This document shows, in pieces, positions 23,791 through 33,005 of a DNA stretch of 64,000 nt. The stretch is taken from assembly GCF_000327385.1 (NCBI RefSeq), contig NW_008707617.1, positions 2,756,377 through 2,820,376 of the forward strand, read 5' to 3'. Source of the DNA: Lottia gigantea (Eukaryota; Mollusca; Gastropoda; Lottiidae). A program made the translations under genes and the position numbers. How positions within the stretch are numbered: the stretch's first letter is position 1; the number at the start of each line of letters is the position of its first letter. The notes beneath the pieces are model-generated. The model did not search any database, was not told the DNA's origin, and saw only the letters and a program-made list of their open reading frames with translations.

Positions 23791-23965
23791 GGTTTGGGTA
23801 CATATTTCTTTCCTCATCCAGTGTAAATGTATATAAGTTTTATGTGATTTTTTCTGTGAGTTTATTCTTTATGTAATTTTGTATATAATGTGTAATTCGG
23901 TGGGAACTATTGTAAATTAGACTTTTGTCTAATTGTGTTGCCAAAATAAAGTTATTATTATTATG
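23791..23965 (+). repeat. Probable LINE 3' end
   Basis: A T-rich 3'-UTR-like segment ends in CCAAAATAAAG followed directly by (TTA)n. That is the typical tail of several invertebrate non-LTR retrotransposon clades. No reverse transcriptase lies upstream, so this would be a severely 5'-truncated copy. Alternatively it is a fortuitous AT-rich tract. Confidence 0.4.
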
Positions 23966-24587
23966 AACGAGCTACAAACGAACCCGGTCGGTGTGCTCAC
24001 TTACTACCAATTGACGCTGATAGTACGATCCAAGTACGGCAATTGATAGTAAGTCGATGCCGTTTTAAGTACATTGTTACTCCGTCTAATTACAGAACGT
24101 TCAAACCCGTCCGAGCTCTTCCATGAAGTTTGTAACCAGAAGTTAAAATGTCCACTCCTGTTTGCACACAGTTTGAGCCCTTTGGCCATTTTTTTTATCA
24201 GAACGCAGTGAGAGCGAGTTCGGTGTAAAGGGGTTATTTACACGCTCTGGGCAAATTTTCTGTGCCGTATCAGTTCAGTAAGGACATCCTTCTGGTGTGA
24301 CGGGAGTATTAGACATGTTCAAAGGACCGAGAAGGTCGTTAGACAAAAGTAGTAAAATCTCCACTAACTCAATAAAATTGTATCACACGCGTGGCATTGA
24401 CGACTTACAAAAACGGTAAAAAGCGACGTCCTTACCGCGAACCTCGAGTTCTGACACGACACTTTCGGAGTCCTTATAGGTTTTATGAGGGACAGAAAAC
24501 GTGCAAATGTCTTGGTCACTATTTCTATATATGCCCTGTCTATATATCACTGAGTATCTTAAATTGATGAGTCATCATTTGAACATT
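23966..24587. other. Non-coding stretch
   Basis: No exon or repeat recognised. The 61-codon minus-strand frame at 24004-24189 has no recognisable content. Confidence 0.35.
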
Positions 24588-24705
24588 CAAACGCAGATAA
24601 TTCTGCACACACATGGATTAGAATGCTTAATTTCGACGGTGAGCTGTGAACACTATAACTGTTAAGCTCAGTTAAAAAAATCAGTTTCTGAGACTAAAGT
24701 ATGAT
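24588..24705 (-). repeat. Dispersed repeat family A copy
   Basis: On the minus strand the blocks TTTAGTCTCAGAAACTG, AGTGTTCACAGCTCACCGTC and AGAATTATCTGCG line up with the 5692-5840 copy over its whole length. Confidence 0.65.
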
Positions 24706-25369
24706 CATAACATGTAATTTAAATCAAGATCCCCACCTCCGTCTCTGATAGGGTAGAATAAATCTTGACTGCAAGTAATAAAGAGCAAATAAACATGAGT
24801 TAATAGGATCAGATCTACTGAGTTACATATACTGAAAAGAGAATAAAACAAGTATGAAACTGAAAGACTGAATCCCGTTTTTAGAAAAATCTGGTTGGAA
24901 TTCAAAGAGTATGAATGGTGCGTAGCTAATACAATACCTAAAGAAAAACCTTTATTTTTTATTGTTCCAGCGAATCATACCAAGTTTCCGAATATATTAA
25001 TTATTTTCTACTGCCATTGGCATGTAAACACCCATCTTACCTGAAAGACACTACCGATTCTATTGTAAAGATTATAAAATTGTACATTCCTGACAACGCG
25101 CTATTTAGATGTATGTATGTATACGAACATAGAAACATGGTTTAGGGCATGGTTATATTATGAAGCGGGCCAGTCCGGTGAGCCGAACTGGTTCGGTTTG
25201 CGGGGTAACTCGGGTCTGACGTCACTTCGTCAATCTAGGGATTTATTCAAATGTATTTATATGGAAGGCGTGCTAGCCCGGCTATCAGGACCAGTCTGGT
25301 ATTGGTCTCAGAAATAAGAAAAGCAGTACAATATTTGAGATGTCAGACGTTCTTTCTTGTATAAAAATG
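24706..25369. other. Non-coding stretch
   Basis: No supported gene. The 66-codon frame at 25117-25317 has no recognisable content. Confidence 0.35.
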
Positions 25370-25845
25370 TAATCTGCATAATTTCTTGTAAAAAATGCGA
25401 TGTTCAATATGTTTGGTGAAACCCAAAATGCGTGGCGTACTCGTTTTAGCCGCCATCAATACACTTCGTATGAAAGATAGACCAATTGCGAATCATTTCA
25501 ACCTATACAATCATTCTATTGAAGATATTCTTGTCTTGCCAGTTGAAAAAGTTCCTGATTATAGTATACCTACTGTTAAACCCAAAACTAATCGATTGCA
25601 GAGAGTGAGTTTCTGGATCGATCAATTTCGAAACCGTTGTGCCTGTGGTCTGAATATCCAGCATGGCAATTAAATCATACTATTTATTGTAACCTATAAT
25701 CCCACTGCCAAAAATGCTTTTCTGATTGCCAAACGATATAACAAGGAACTTCAAGATCACTTTCCGAGTATTTTCACTAAGGGATTGGTTACTGCTTTTA
25801 AAAGAAACAAAAATCTAAGTAATTTACTTGTCCAATGACCCCAAT
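25370..25845 (+). mobile_element. Penelope-like retroelement pieces (GIY-YIG end and RT C-terminus)
   Basis: The first part (about 25375-25672) has features of the GIY-YIG endonuclease that ends Penelope-like elements: a CKKCDVQYV entry motif, IANHFN...HSIEDI, then VSFWIDQF and CGLN. The second part (25692-25838) reads IVTYNPTAKN...FKRNKNLSNLLVQ, which normally lies between the reverse transcriptase and the endonuclease. Here it follows the endonuclease instead. Tandem, partially overlapping copies are usual for this group and would explain the order. Both pieces are short and the element is broken, with several breaks in the endonuclease part. Confidence 0.65.
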
Positions 25846-26210
25846 CCATTAACTCTCTGAAACAATAACATAATGTGTTCCAAACCTTATTTTTGTTTTT
25901 TATTTGTAAGCATTGTTTATTTCAGTCTTTTCAGAAGTTACATTGTTGTAATTTCATTATGCTATGTACACAGCACAGAACATTTATAGTTAATTTTAAT
26001 TTAATCTTGTATTACTCAAGTTAATAATTGTGAGTTCGACGCTTGCTCATTAAAGAAAGAAATTGTTGTGTGCTTTTTTTATACATCTTACTATAGTTAA
26101 AATAAATATATTCAACAGCTCAAATTTTTAATTTGTGTTCAAAATTATTTTTTATTAATCGCGAAACCGGATGTGTCGTAGAGTGAGCTCTAGAACAATA
26201 ACAAACATGG
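25846..26210. other. Probable 3' UTR-like tail of the retroelement, otherwise non-coding
   Basis: T-rich sequence after the retroelement stop codon. I see no other feature. Confidence 0.3.
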
Positions 26211-26710
26211 TGTCAGCCTATGATTCTGATACAAGTTTACCGAGAGAAGATGAATAATATCATGATTGTAGTGTTCAGCCATACAGATTTGAGCCTGTTT
26301 ATACTCTTGAACAACTCTTAGATAGGAAGCAAATGGAATCTAACAGAAAAGAGATGAAGAGTGGCGATCAGGAGACAAACTTATTCAATAGAAACGAGGA
26401 TACAGTTTGGTGTACTTGTAGCAAGTGTCCGGTAGTGCCGAGAGAGACACAGGCACAAGGCACAGGAAATGGTAGATAAGTTTGATCCTGACCCCAAATC
26501 TTGCATATACTGACTTAGACACTAAAATTCTGGAGTATTTTGAGCTTGAAAGGGGTGAAGATTACCAACAGAAGTGTGTTTGCACCCAGATTTTTTGCCA
26601 CATATCAACAAGGGAGTACTGAACACATATTTTCGAAGCCACAAGTACAACTGGGAAAAGTTTCCAAAGCCAAGAGACCCACATAAACTCAAAAAATGGA
26701 AAAATTAACC
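26211..26710 (+). pseudogene. Relic of a P2X7-C-terminal-like zinc-binding protein
   Basis: Reading from the ATG at 26212, diverged frames give PYRFEPVYTLEQLL (near 26281), then a cysteine motif WCTCSKCPVVP (near 26410), and further on CLHPDFLPH...LNTYFRSHKYNW (near 26578). This series matches the cysteine-rich domain known from the cytoplasmic end of P2X7 and from many stand-alone invertebrate proteins: (PY)xFEP, WCxCxxC, then CLxP followed by a Y-rich helix. The stand-alone forms are often multicopy and transposon-associated. The frame is interrupted and most of the expected cysteines after the first motif are lost, so I treat it as a dead copy. No P2X channel domain is nearby. Confidence 0.55.
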
Positions 26711-26880
26711 TTGGTGAAAATTAAAGGTTTTAATTACAAATTACAGGAATTATCACCTAATTATCACCTATGTGAAAATTAATATTTTTAATTCAAAATT
26801 AAAAGTGAAATATGTCGTATGTGTGCCGCCGTAATAGTAAGATTTATAAAAAAAATCACACAACAATTTCTGGAGGTTCG

Positions 26881-27150
26881 TGGTTCACGGTATAGGTCGA
26901 GATAATTCTTTCTTTTTAACCCGGTTTCCCCCTGTCAGTGATGCAGGTAAGAGAGGCTGAAGTGGAGAAGAGTTGTTCGGATGGGACAATAAACCGAGGC
27001 CCCATGTGCTGCAGGCTGTGCTCGTTAAAGATCCCTCGACAGTTGGAAATCGAAAAGGAGTAGGCTTAATATGCCACTGCCCTGTCCTTTTCGCCTTCAT
27101 TAGCCTACATGGTGCAGAAAATTAGGACGTAAAACTCCATTCATGTCATT
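26881..27150 (+). mobile_element. SINE copy, 5'-truncated
   Basis: It starts inside the tRNA-like head (GGTTCACGGTATAGGTC), then carries CCCCCTGTCAGTGATGCAGG, GTTCGGATGGGACAATAAAC and GTTAAAGATCCCTCGACAG, and ends at AGGACGTAAAACTCCATTC. It is colinear with the minus-strand copy at 15238-15575. Confidence 0.85.
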
Positions 27151-27164
27151 TTCAAATTTTTAAA

Positions 27165-27362
27165 GAGGGGTTGACATGGAAAAAGCGTCTTAACGTTCGG
27201 ATGGGATAATAAAGAGACCCCGTGTGCTGCAGGTCGGGCACATTAAAGATCCCTCGACAGTTGGAAATCGAAAGAGAGTAGGCTCAATATGGCACTATCC
27301 TGTGATGTCCGTCTTCATTAGCCTACATGGTGCAGAAAATTAGGACGTAAAACTCATTTCAT
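27165..27362 (+). mobile_element. Second SINE copy, adjacent and more truncated
   Basis: It begins at GGAAAAAGCGTCT, near the middle of the element, and runs through GTTCGGATGGGATAATAAA to AGGACGTAAAACTCATTTC. It lies in direct orientation 15 bases after the previous copy, so either one SINE inserted into the tail of the other or the pair arose by local duplication. Confidence 0.85.
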
Positions 27363-28190
27363 TTTCAAATTGATAATTGATGTAATAGAAGTATGTTCTC
27401 TTCTTGTGACCTTGGCCAGTGCTTCTATAGGAGAGTATCTTCTAAAAAACCAAACACTAGATATCTATCTTTATTCTCTTATATACAACACATAATAATA
27501 CATGATATAACTGCTGAAGATATAATACACTAACATAATAAATCTTGCTGAGTTAAACGATTTTTGGCTGTTATTCGAAAACATCGAGTAATTCAAAAAT
27601 TCAACTGTGTTTAGAATATTACAGTGGGTCTTGAAATACGAATACGTAAGATAAAATTTAATGAAAACCTTCAAGATTTGGTAGTCCAGATACTTAAAGA
27701 GATGGAAAACATTGTTGCTGTCAAATAAGTATAACAAATTTTATATCAAGAAGTTAAAGGTGAGACAATTTATTTTATCTTTTTATCAAAACTCAAGACT
27801 GACTGAATTAATGAATTTCGGGGCATAACTTAAATGAATGACCTCTATACAATCTAGAAGCAAAACACAGACAATATATATGTAATACACTAAATATTAA
27901 TATTAATTAGTAAAGTAAACTTATAACAACAATTACACGTTTAGTTCGAGTGAAGTGAAGTTACTTATATGTTGAAAATTATTGTTCGATTTTATATTTA
28001 ATATGTAATAAATTCACTAGTTGTCACTGTGTTTTACTTACTCACTGTGTTGTACAGTCAATTTGTAGTACGAAGACTGAAATGTACTGAAATTGGGTTC
28101 TATAAGCAGTGTGAGCAATTATTTTCTCAATAAATTGAATATAAATTAAACCATATGGTGGTTGACCAAAGCTTTTACACTTTGAAATAA
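27363..28190. other. Non-coding stretch downstream of GPCR 2
   Basis: AT-rich. It presumably includes the 3' UTR of the minus-strand receptor. No other feature recognised. Confidence 0.35.
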
Positions 28191-29288
28191 TTATGTCAAA
28201 ATAACATCTTTTACATTTTCTGACTCAATGGGATCCTCTTCTGGCTTTACTGATACTTGTGGTTCAACTTTCTTCTTGACAGTAGAAATGGATTTTAAAT
28301 TGGATGATCTATAACAGGAATTTTGAGTGCGACGACTTCCACAACAAATCATCCCGGCGAACGCTTGTCTGAAAGTCATGTTAGCTACGGCGTAGATGAA
28401 GAAGTTCATTCCTGAGTTGAGTAGCGCGGGAAGTAAACAGATATCGACAATACCATTGGGTAAACCAACAATCTGACCAAGTATGACTGATGTAAAACCT
28501 GGTGTCATACAGATGAAAAATACACCAAATACAGTCAAAAACATCTTCACCAATTTCATATTGTTGTTATGTAGTTTAGCATCAACGATAGCCAACTGTT
28601 TATTACGATTTTTGATATGCTGTCTCGATATGTAGAAAATATAGGAGTAGCATATGACGTTTACACTACAGAATGCAACAAATACGATAGGCTGTAAGTA
28701 TACGTGAAAATAAAACGGTACAGTTTTAAATAAATAGCAGCCTGTCTCTACTTTATAGTTATTAGAATGAAGTGGAATGGTGCCAAACAATATAGCTGTA
28801 ATCCAGGTGATGAATATCAGAATTCTGGTTCTCTTCATGGAAGCTGTAGTTTTATATTTCAACGGAGACCCAATACATACTGCTCTATCAATAGCAATAG
28901 CTGTAATTGTCTGGATGGTTTGTCCAAGTGAAACATAGAAGGCACAGTGACGTCCTAAACACAGGTACTTATTCTTATCAAAGATTTCCTGGACTCCTGG
29001 AAAATGCAGAGCTACCTGATACGGTAGAATTAAACCGACCAGTAAATCGGCGCATGCCAGAGACATGATATATTGGTTAGGTACGGTTTGAAGTCTTGGT
29101 GTTTTCCAGATAGCAGTAAATGTTAAGGTGTTTCCAGCACAGATGATGAACATTATCAGCATTTCAATGCAAACAATGATGATAGAATGTGTTGTTATAC
29201 TTCCAGATAGTTTGGTGGTATTGCCGGAAATAATCCCTATGGTACAGTTGTCAATGCAGGTCGTGTTATTCATCTTCGTAGAATCCAA
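28191..29288 (-). CDS. Orphan class A GPCR, adenosine-receptor-like, intronless (copy 2)
   Basis: This is a complete single-exon receptor of 365 residues, colinear with the receptor at 12456-13457 over all seven helices (shared RTVPN/QTVPN, SLA.ADLL, IPL.SNN, LNSGMNF motifs). Landmarks: sequons in residues 7-25, GN at 52-53, D81 (2.50), C110 (3.25), DRA at 134-136, an ECL2 Cys at 184 followed by LFKTVP (adenosine receptors have CLFEDVVP here), CMTP at 260-263 where CWxP is usual, and NFFIY at 295-299 replacing NPxxY. The Trp toggle (6.48) is therefore Met and P7.50 is Phe. The tail after helix 8 is about 50 residues longer than in copy 1, with Ser and acidic clusters suited to phosphorylation. 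The ligand is unknown. It could be a low-efficacy or constitutively biased receptor, which is inference from the motif changes. Confidence 0.9.
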   Translation of the reverse strand: MDSTKMNNTTCIDNCTIGIISGNTTKLSGSITTHSIIIVCIEMLIMFIICAGNTLTFTAIWKTPRLQTVPNQYIMSLACADLLVGLILPYQVALHFPGVQEIFDKNKYLCLGRHCAFYVSLGQTIQTITAIAIDRAVCIGSPLKYKTTASMKRTRILIFITWITAILFGTIPLHSNNYKVETGCYLFKTVPFYFHVYLQPIVFVAFCSVNVICYSYIFYISRQHIKNRNKQLAIVDAKLHNNNMKLVKMFLTVFGVFFICMTPGFTSVILGQIVGLPNGIVDICLLPALLNSGMNFFIYAVANMTFRQAFAGMICCGSRRTQNSCYRSSNLKSISTVKKKVEPQVSVKPEEDPIESENVKDVILT

Positions 29289-31618
29289 AATAGTAAATGT
29301 TCCAAGTTACGATTATATTTGAAGTAATATTTCTCAAAAACAAAACAAATCTATATAGCGTTCCTCCCAAACCATGTAAACCACAAAAGAGCTATCTGTA
29401 ATTACAGTTGCCTGCTTTGTAATGTACAGCAATGCCCCATTATCAAGTAACAGGTATTTATATACTGAACAGTCACTTCTTGTTAACCAATCCGATTGGA
29501 TGTTCACAAAATTTATTAACATCAATGATTAATCTGTAATAACCTATATCATTACTTATTCCTATTAGAAATCCTGTTATTAATATAAGTCCGTCCCATT
29601 ATATACATTTCCTTTTCATTGTTGTCTTTCTTTTACTTCTTTATATTTAATCTCAAAAGCCGTCTGAAAAATATAAAAAAAACATAAGGTTTCGATTCCT
29701 TCTAATATTGAATTACTTTTTATAAAAGAAAATCGATCGATTTTAAAATTTACACTGCTGATTCTAAGTCATTCCAAACTTCTTTTTGACATATACCTTG
29801 CATTACACATTAAGTTTATTTATATTCAGTACTTTGTAAAATAATTTAGGTCTTTTAATGAGGTTGTTTCATCATTAATTAGCTCTATTGTTCACCATTG
29901 TCAGCAGCATTTTCCTGCTTTCTGTACAGCAGCATTTATGAAATGTGAATCACGCTATGGTAATATATTGTTAGATCAGTTAACATTTCAGAGATCTTGA
30001 TAAAGATATATTTGTCACCCACTTAATTCGAGGTTTCTTTCATAAACTTTAAACAAGTCTTCTTCAATTTAAACAAAAATAAACCAGCCAGTATTCTATC
30101 ATCGCCGGTGTTATTCCGCCAAGTCGAAGAAAGTCCTATCCATCAACAATAGTTTGGAGTTTGCTGTCAACCAATTATGTCTAAGTATAACACATTGAAT
30201 ATATAAAATATTATCCCCCACAAGAGCACAATTTGACATTATTAATCCTGATAATCCACAAATTAGAGATTAGTTCATCCTAGTAATGTCCAAAACCTAT
30301 TAGGTTTGCTCAGCTTAGTGACTTAAATCCTTTTGGGAGATTTTGGCTCGGTGTCAACCATCAACCATTTCAGTTTTATGATATGACTGTAATTTAAAAA
30401 CATTGATACATATTCATTAAATATAAAATCTCGTTAGACAGAATATATAATGTGATCAAATCAATTTCTCATACACTGTCACAAATATTTTATGTTCATA
30501 TTATCTCAGTTCGAAATCAGAAATTACTCTTTGTACCCCACATTCTTAGAAAACATTATACTATATAATTTACTCTGATGCATAAACCTTCTCCAAACCA
30601 GATGTTGTTGTTAGTTTAACATCTATATAAAATTGTTTCATGATAATGTAAATAGCTAGCCACTATGAATCGGTGTTAAAGATAATTATAGTTTAATTAA
30701 CTGTATTACACTCTCCTCTTTTGGATGAAATGATGCTTGATGATTTTCAAAATCAAATCAATGGAAAAATGTTATTTTACAATTAAAAACAATAAAAAAT
30801 ATAAATAAATGAATGAAGTCAGAAGGAATATTTTGATATTTATCTATGCAACAACAAGGGAATGAACGTAGCCTATACGCTCTCTGAACTGTCTACCAAG
30901 AGGAGTTAATCGTTATATAATACTGTATTATAATAATATCAGAATACTTTCACTGTTAACATAGTGCGCAATACATTAATTGTAGAGCGATATAGAAATA
31001 TTAAAACAGTTCTACTTCCAACTTCAGTAGGGAGACAGGCTGAAAATAGATCGCATAGCGTGAAACGGCAGTGGCTATTTACCACTGGCGTGGTAAGCGT
31101 GGTAAATATCCATAAGTACCCTTACAGCTGTTTACCACAGCGTGGTAAATAAAATTAGTCATGATTTTCGGCAAAAATTGCTTAAAACTACCTAAATATT
31201 CAATATAACGATTTTGAATTCAAAAACTCATCATGTTCATCAAAAATTCGCTTTTTGAATAAAAAATGTCGTGTTTGTTTACAAATAAATGTGAAGGCCG
31301 ACTTTGAAGAGTTCACGGTTCAAGGCTGAATACTTCTCAATTCAAACCTATATATCTAAAAAGTTTCGCGTTGTATGAAATTTAGTGTACATTCATTTGT
31401 TCTTTCGGCAATAGATTTGAATCACAAATTAGTCAAAATTTACTTTTAATCTTGTTAATGAATTGGAAAGCAGGCTTATTACATGTATATCTATTCAAAA
31501 TCAATTCAGGGCTATTCTTCCCCTAATGATCGTAAGGGTATTTTGTTCGAGAATAATTTTTGAAAATAAATTCCTGCATTTTATGCAATTTGTCTTCTAA
31601 TATTACTACTTTTTTTCA
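29289..31618. other. 5' flank of GPCR 2 and non-coding stretch
   Basis: No exon supported. Around 31090-31150 the string GTGGTAAAT recurs in both orientations, giving a weak local palindrome. Confidence 0.35.
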
Positions 31619-31626
31619 AGTAACTA

Positions 31627-31728
31627 CAGTGGCATATTTAGAGGGTTAGAGGGTAGTGCCCTCTAAAAGCCAAAAATGGGGCAAAGGTGCCCCTTACTCC
31701 CGTCAATGAAATCTTGGCTACGCCACTG
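31627..31728. mobile_element. 102-bp hAT-like MITE
   Basis: The ends are CAGTGGC and GCCACTG, with the longer CAGTGGC(A/G)TA(T/G)(T/C) similarity inside. The 8 bases on each side are AGTAACTA (31619-31626) and AGTAAGTA (31729-31736), a 7-of-8 match that fits the 8-bp duplication made by hAT transposases. Confidence 0.75.
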
Positions 31729-31736
31729 AGTAAGTA

Positions 31737-32111
31737 ATGTATATTTCCACAAAAATTGTAATTTTGGGTCCTATCGGTGTTAGGGTGATTTGAGAATAAA
31801 AATCCCATAAAAGTGCAGGCCTAGGTAATGAAGTTAGAATTTTATATTTATCTCAGTGCTTTCATTCATTCCTTTTCCAATTTGTAGACCAGAAACTTGC
31901 CTTCACTAACACATGTTGTTTCTCCAAACGATTCTATATTCCTTAAAGTGTCCAGAATTAACATGAACTTCGAAACAAAGAACTAAATCATGTAAAAACC
32001 GCGAAAATTCCTTAAAATTCTCAAGAAAGTGGAAACATGGCCCACTTTTCAACTCGATTCATGCAGCATTGAACAATTTTATTGCAACCAGGACAAATAT
32101 TTTTTGTTAAA
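31737..32111. other. Non-coding spacer
   Basis: No feature recognised. It ends in TTAA (32108-32111), which abuts the next repeat. Confidence 0.35.
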
Positions 32112-32182
32112 GGGACAATTTTTTAACCAATCATACTTTAGTCTCAGTAACGGGATTTTTTGTTAGCTTAGCCAATTAGTAA

Positions 32183-32929
32183 AGCCCAACGCAGACGAGG
32201 AACATTTTAAGCGAACAATCGTAAAAATTTTGTTTCGATCATTTTTTTCACCGTCTGCGGATTACAGAAACACGAACAAAAATGTTCGTGAGAATTGTTC
32301 GTGAAATCAAACATGTTTGATTTTTTAAAATTGTTCGCCTCCCGAACAATTCTTTGTTCGCCGTCTGCGTTAACGACGAACATTAGCGCCGAACATTCAT
32401 CGACGAAAGACCAATCAGCGATAAAAGCCAGACCACATGACACTCAAAATGGCGAGGTTTAGTGAATCCACCAACACAAAATTTTGGAATGTGGAGAAGG
32501 AGCAGATTTTAGTAGATATGTGGTCGTAATCTGCCTGTTTGTTTATGATTTCTTCGCCCGACTATTCAGATAGGAACAAGAAGTACGCTGCGATGCAAGA
32601 AATAGCACAAGCCCTGGAAACAACCGGTAAATTTACCTTCTTTCGCCCGAACTCGTGTGACTGTAGTGTATTCTGTGCCAACATCGATATCAACTTAAAA
32701 TCTTTAGACTTCCAATAAAGGGAGATATTTTTCAATAACGCAATTTTACATTTTCTTCTGGACGTCGCCATTTTGAGGTCATGTGATTTTCCGTTGCACT
32801 GGCGTATTGTTTGAGCTAAATGTACGTCGTCTGCGGAATTATGTTTGTCGTCTGCGGATAACGGAAAACAAATATATTTGTTCGATGTTTTTGTTCGTCG
32901 ATAGAACTATTCCTAGTCTGTTTTGGGCT
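32183..32929. mobile_element. 747-bp PIF/Harbinger-type element, non-autonomous
   Basis: The ends are AGCCCAACGCAGACGAGGAA and the diverged reverse complement TTCCTAGTCTGTTTTGGGCT. TAA flanks both sides (32180-32182, 32930-32932), where the empty copy at 5.7 kb has a single TAA. A 3-base TWA duplication is the Harbinger signature. The inverted similarity extends inward in blocks (CACATGAC...CTCAAAATGGCGA on both strands). Inside is a remnant of the MADF/Myb-like gene of this superfamily, listed separately. No DDE transposase remains. Confidence 0.85.
32449..32628 (+). pseudogene. Remnant of the Harbinger MADF/Myb-like DNA-binding gene
   Basis: From the ATG at 32449 the plus strand reads MARFSESTNTKFWNVEKEQI then LVDMWS and a TAA stop at 32527-32529. 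In the frame starting at 32551, after a short interruption, it reads SDYSDRNKKYAAMQEIAQAL followed by ETTGKFT. A Trp-led first helix, then NKKYAAMQEIAQAL-type second helix and the T-G turn, is the layout of the Myb/SANT-like (MADF) accessory protein encoded by Harbinger transposons, which brings transposase to the inverted repeats. A GGTAAATT donor-like site follows at about 32626. Only the N-terminal part survives, and it is interrupted by a stop and a frame change. Confidence 0.65.
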
Positions 32930-33005
32930 TAATAGTGTTCACAGCTCACTGTCAAAATTTGAGCCTTCAAACTCACGTGTGTCCAGAATTATCCGTGTTT
33001 GAAAC

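Larger units (their letters stand above)
32112..33005 (+). repeat. Dispersed repeat family A copy split by a Harbinger insertion
   Basis: The left part (32112-32182) and right part (32930-33005) together match the uninterrupted copy at 5692-5840: TTTAGTCTCAGTAACGGG on the left, AGTGTTCACAG and GAATTATCCGTG on the right. The break coincides with a 747-bp insertion. Confidence 0.85.

Noticed and set aside
25117-25317. 66-codon plus-strand frame
   Set aside because: No recognisable motif. It ends before the Penelope-like pieces and is in a region of repeat relics.
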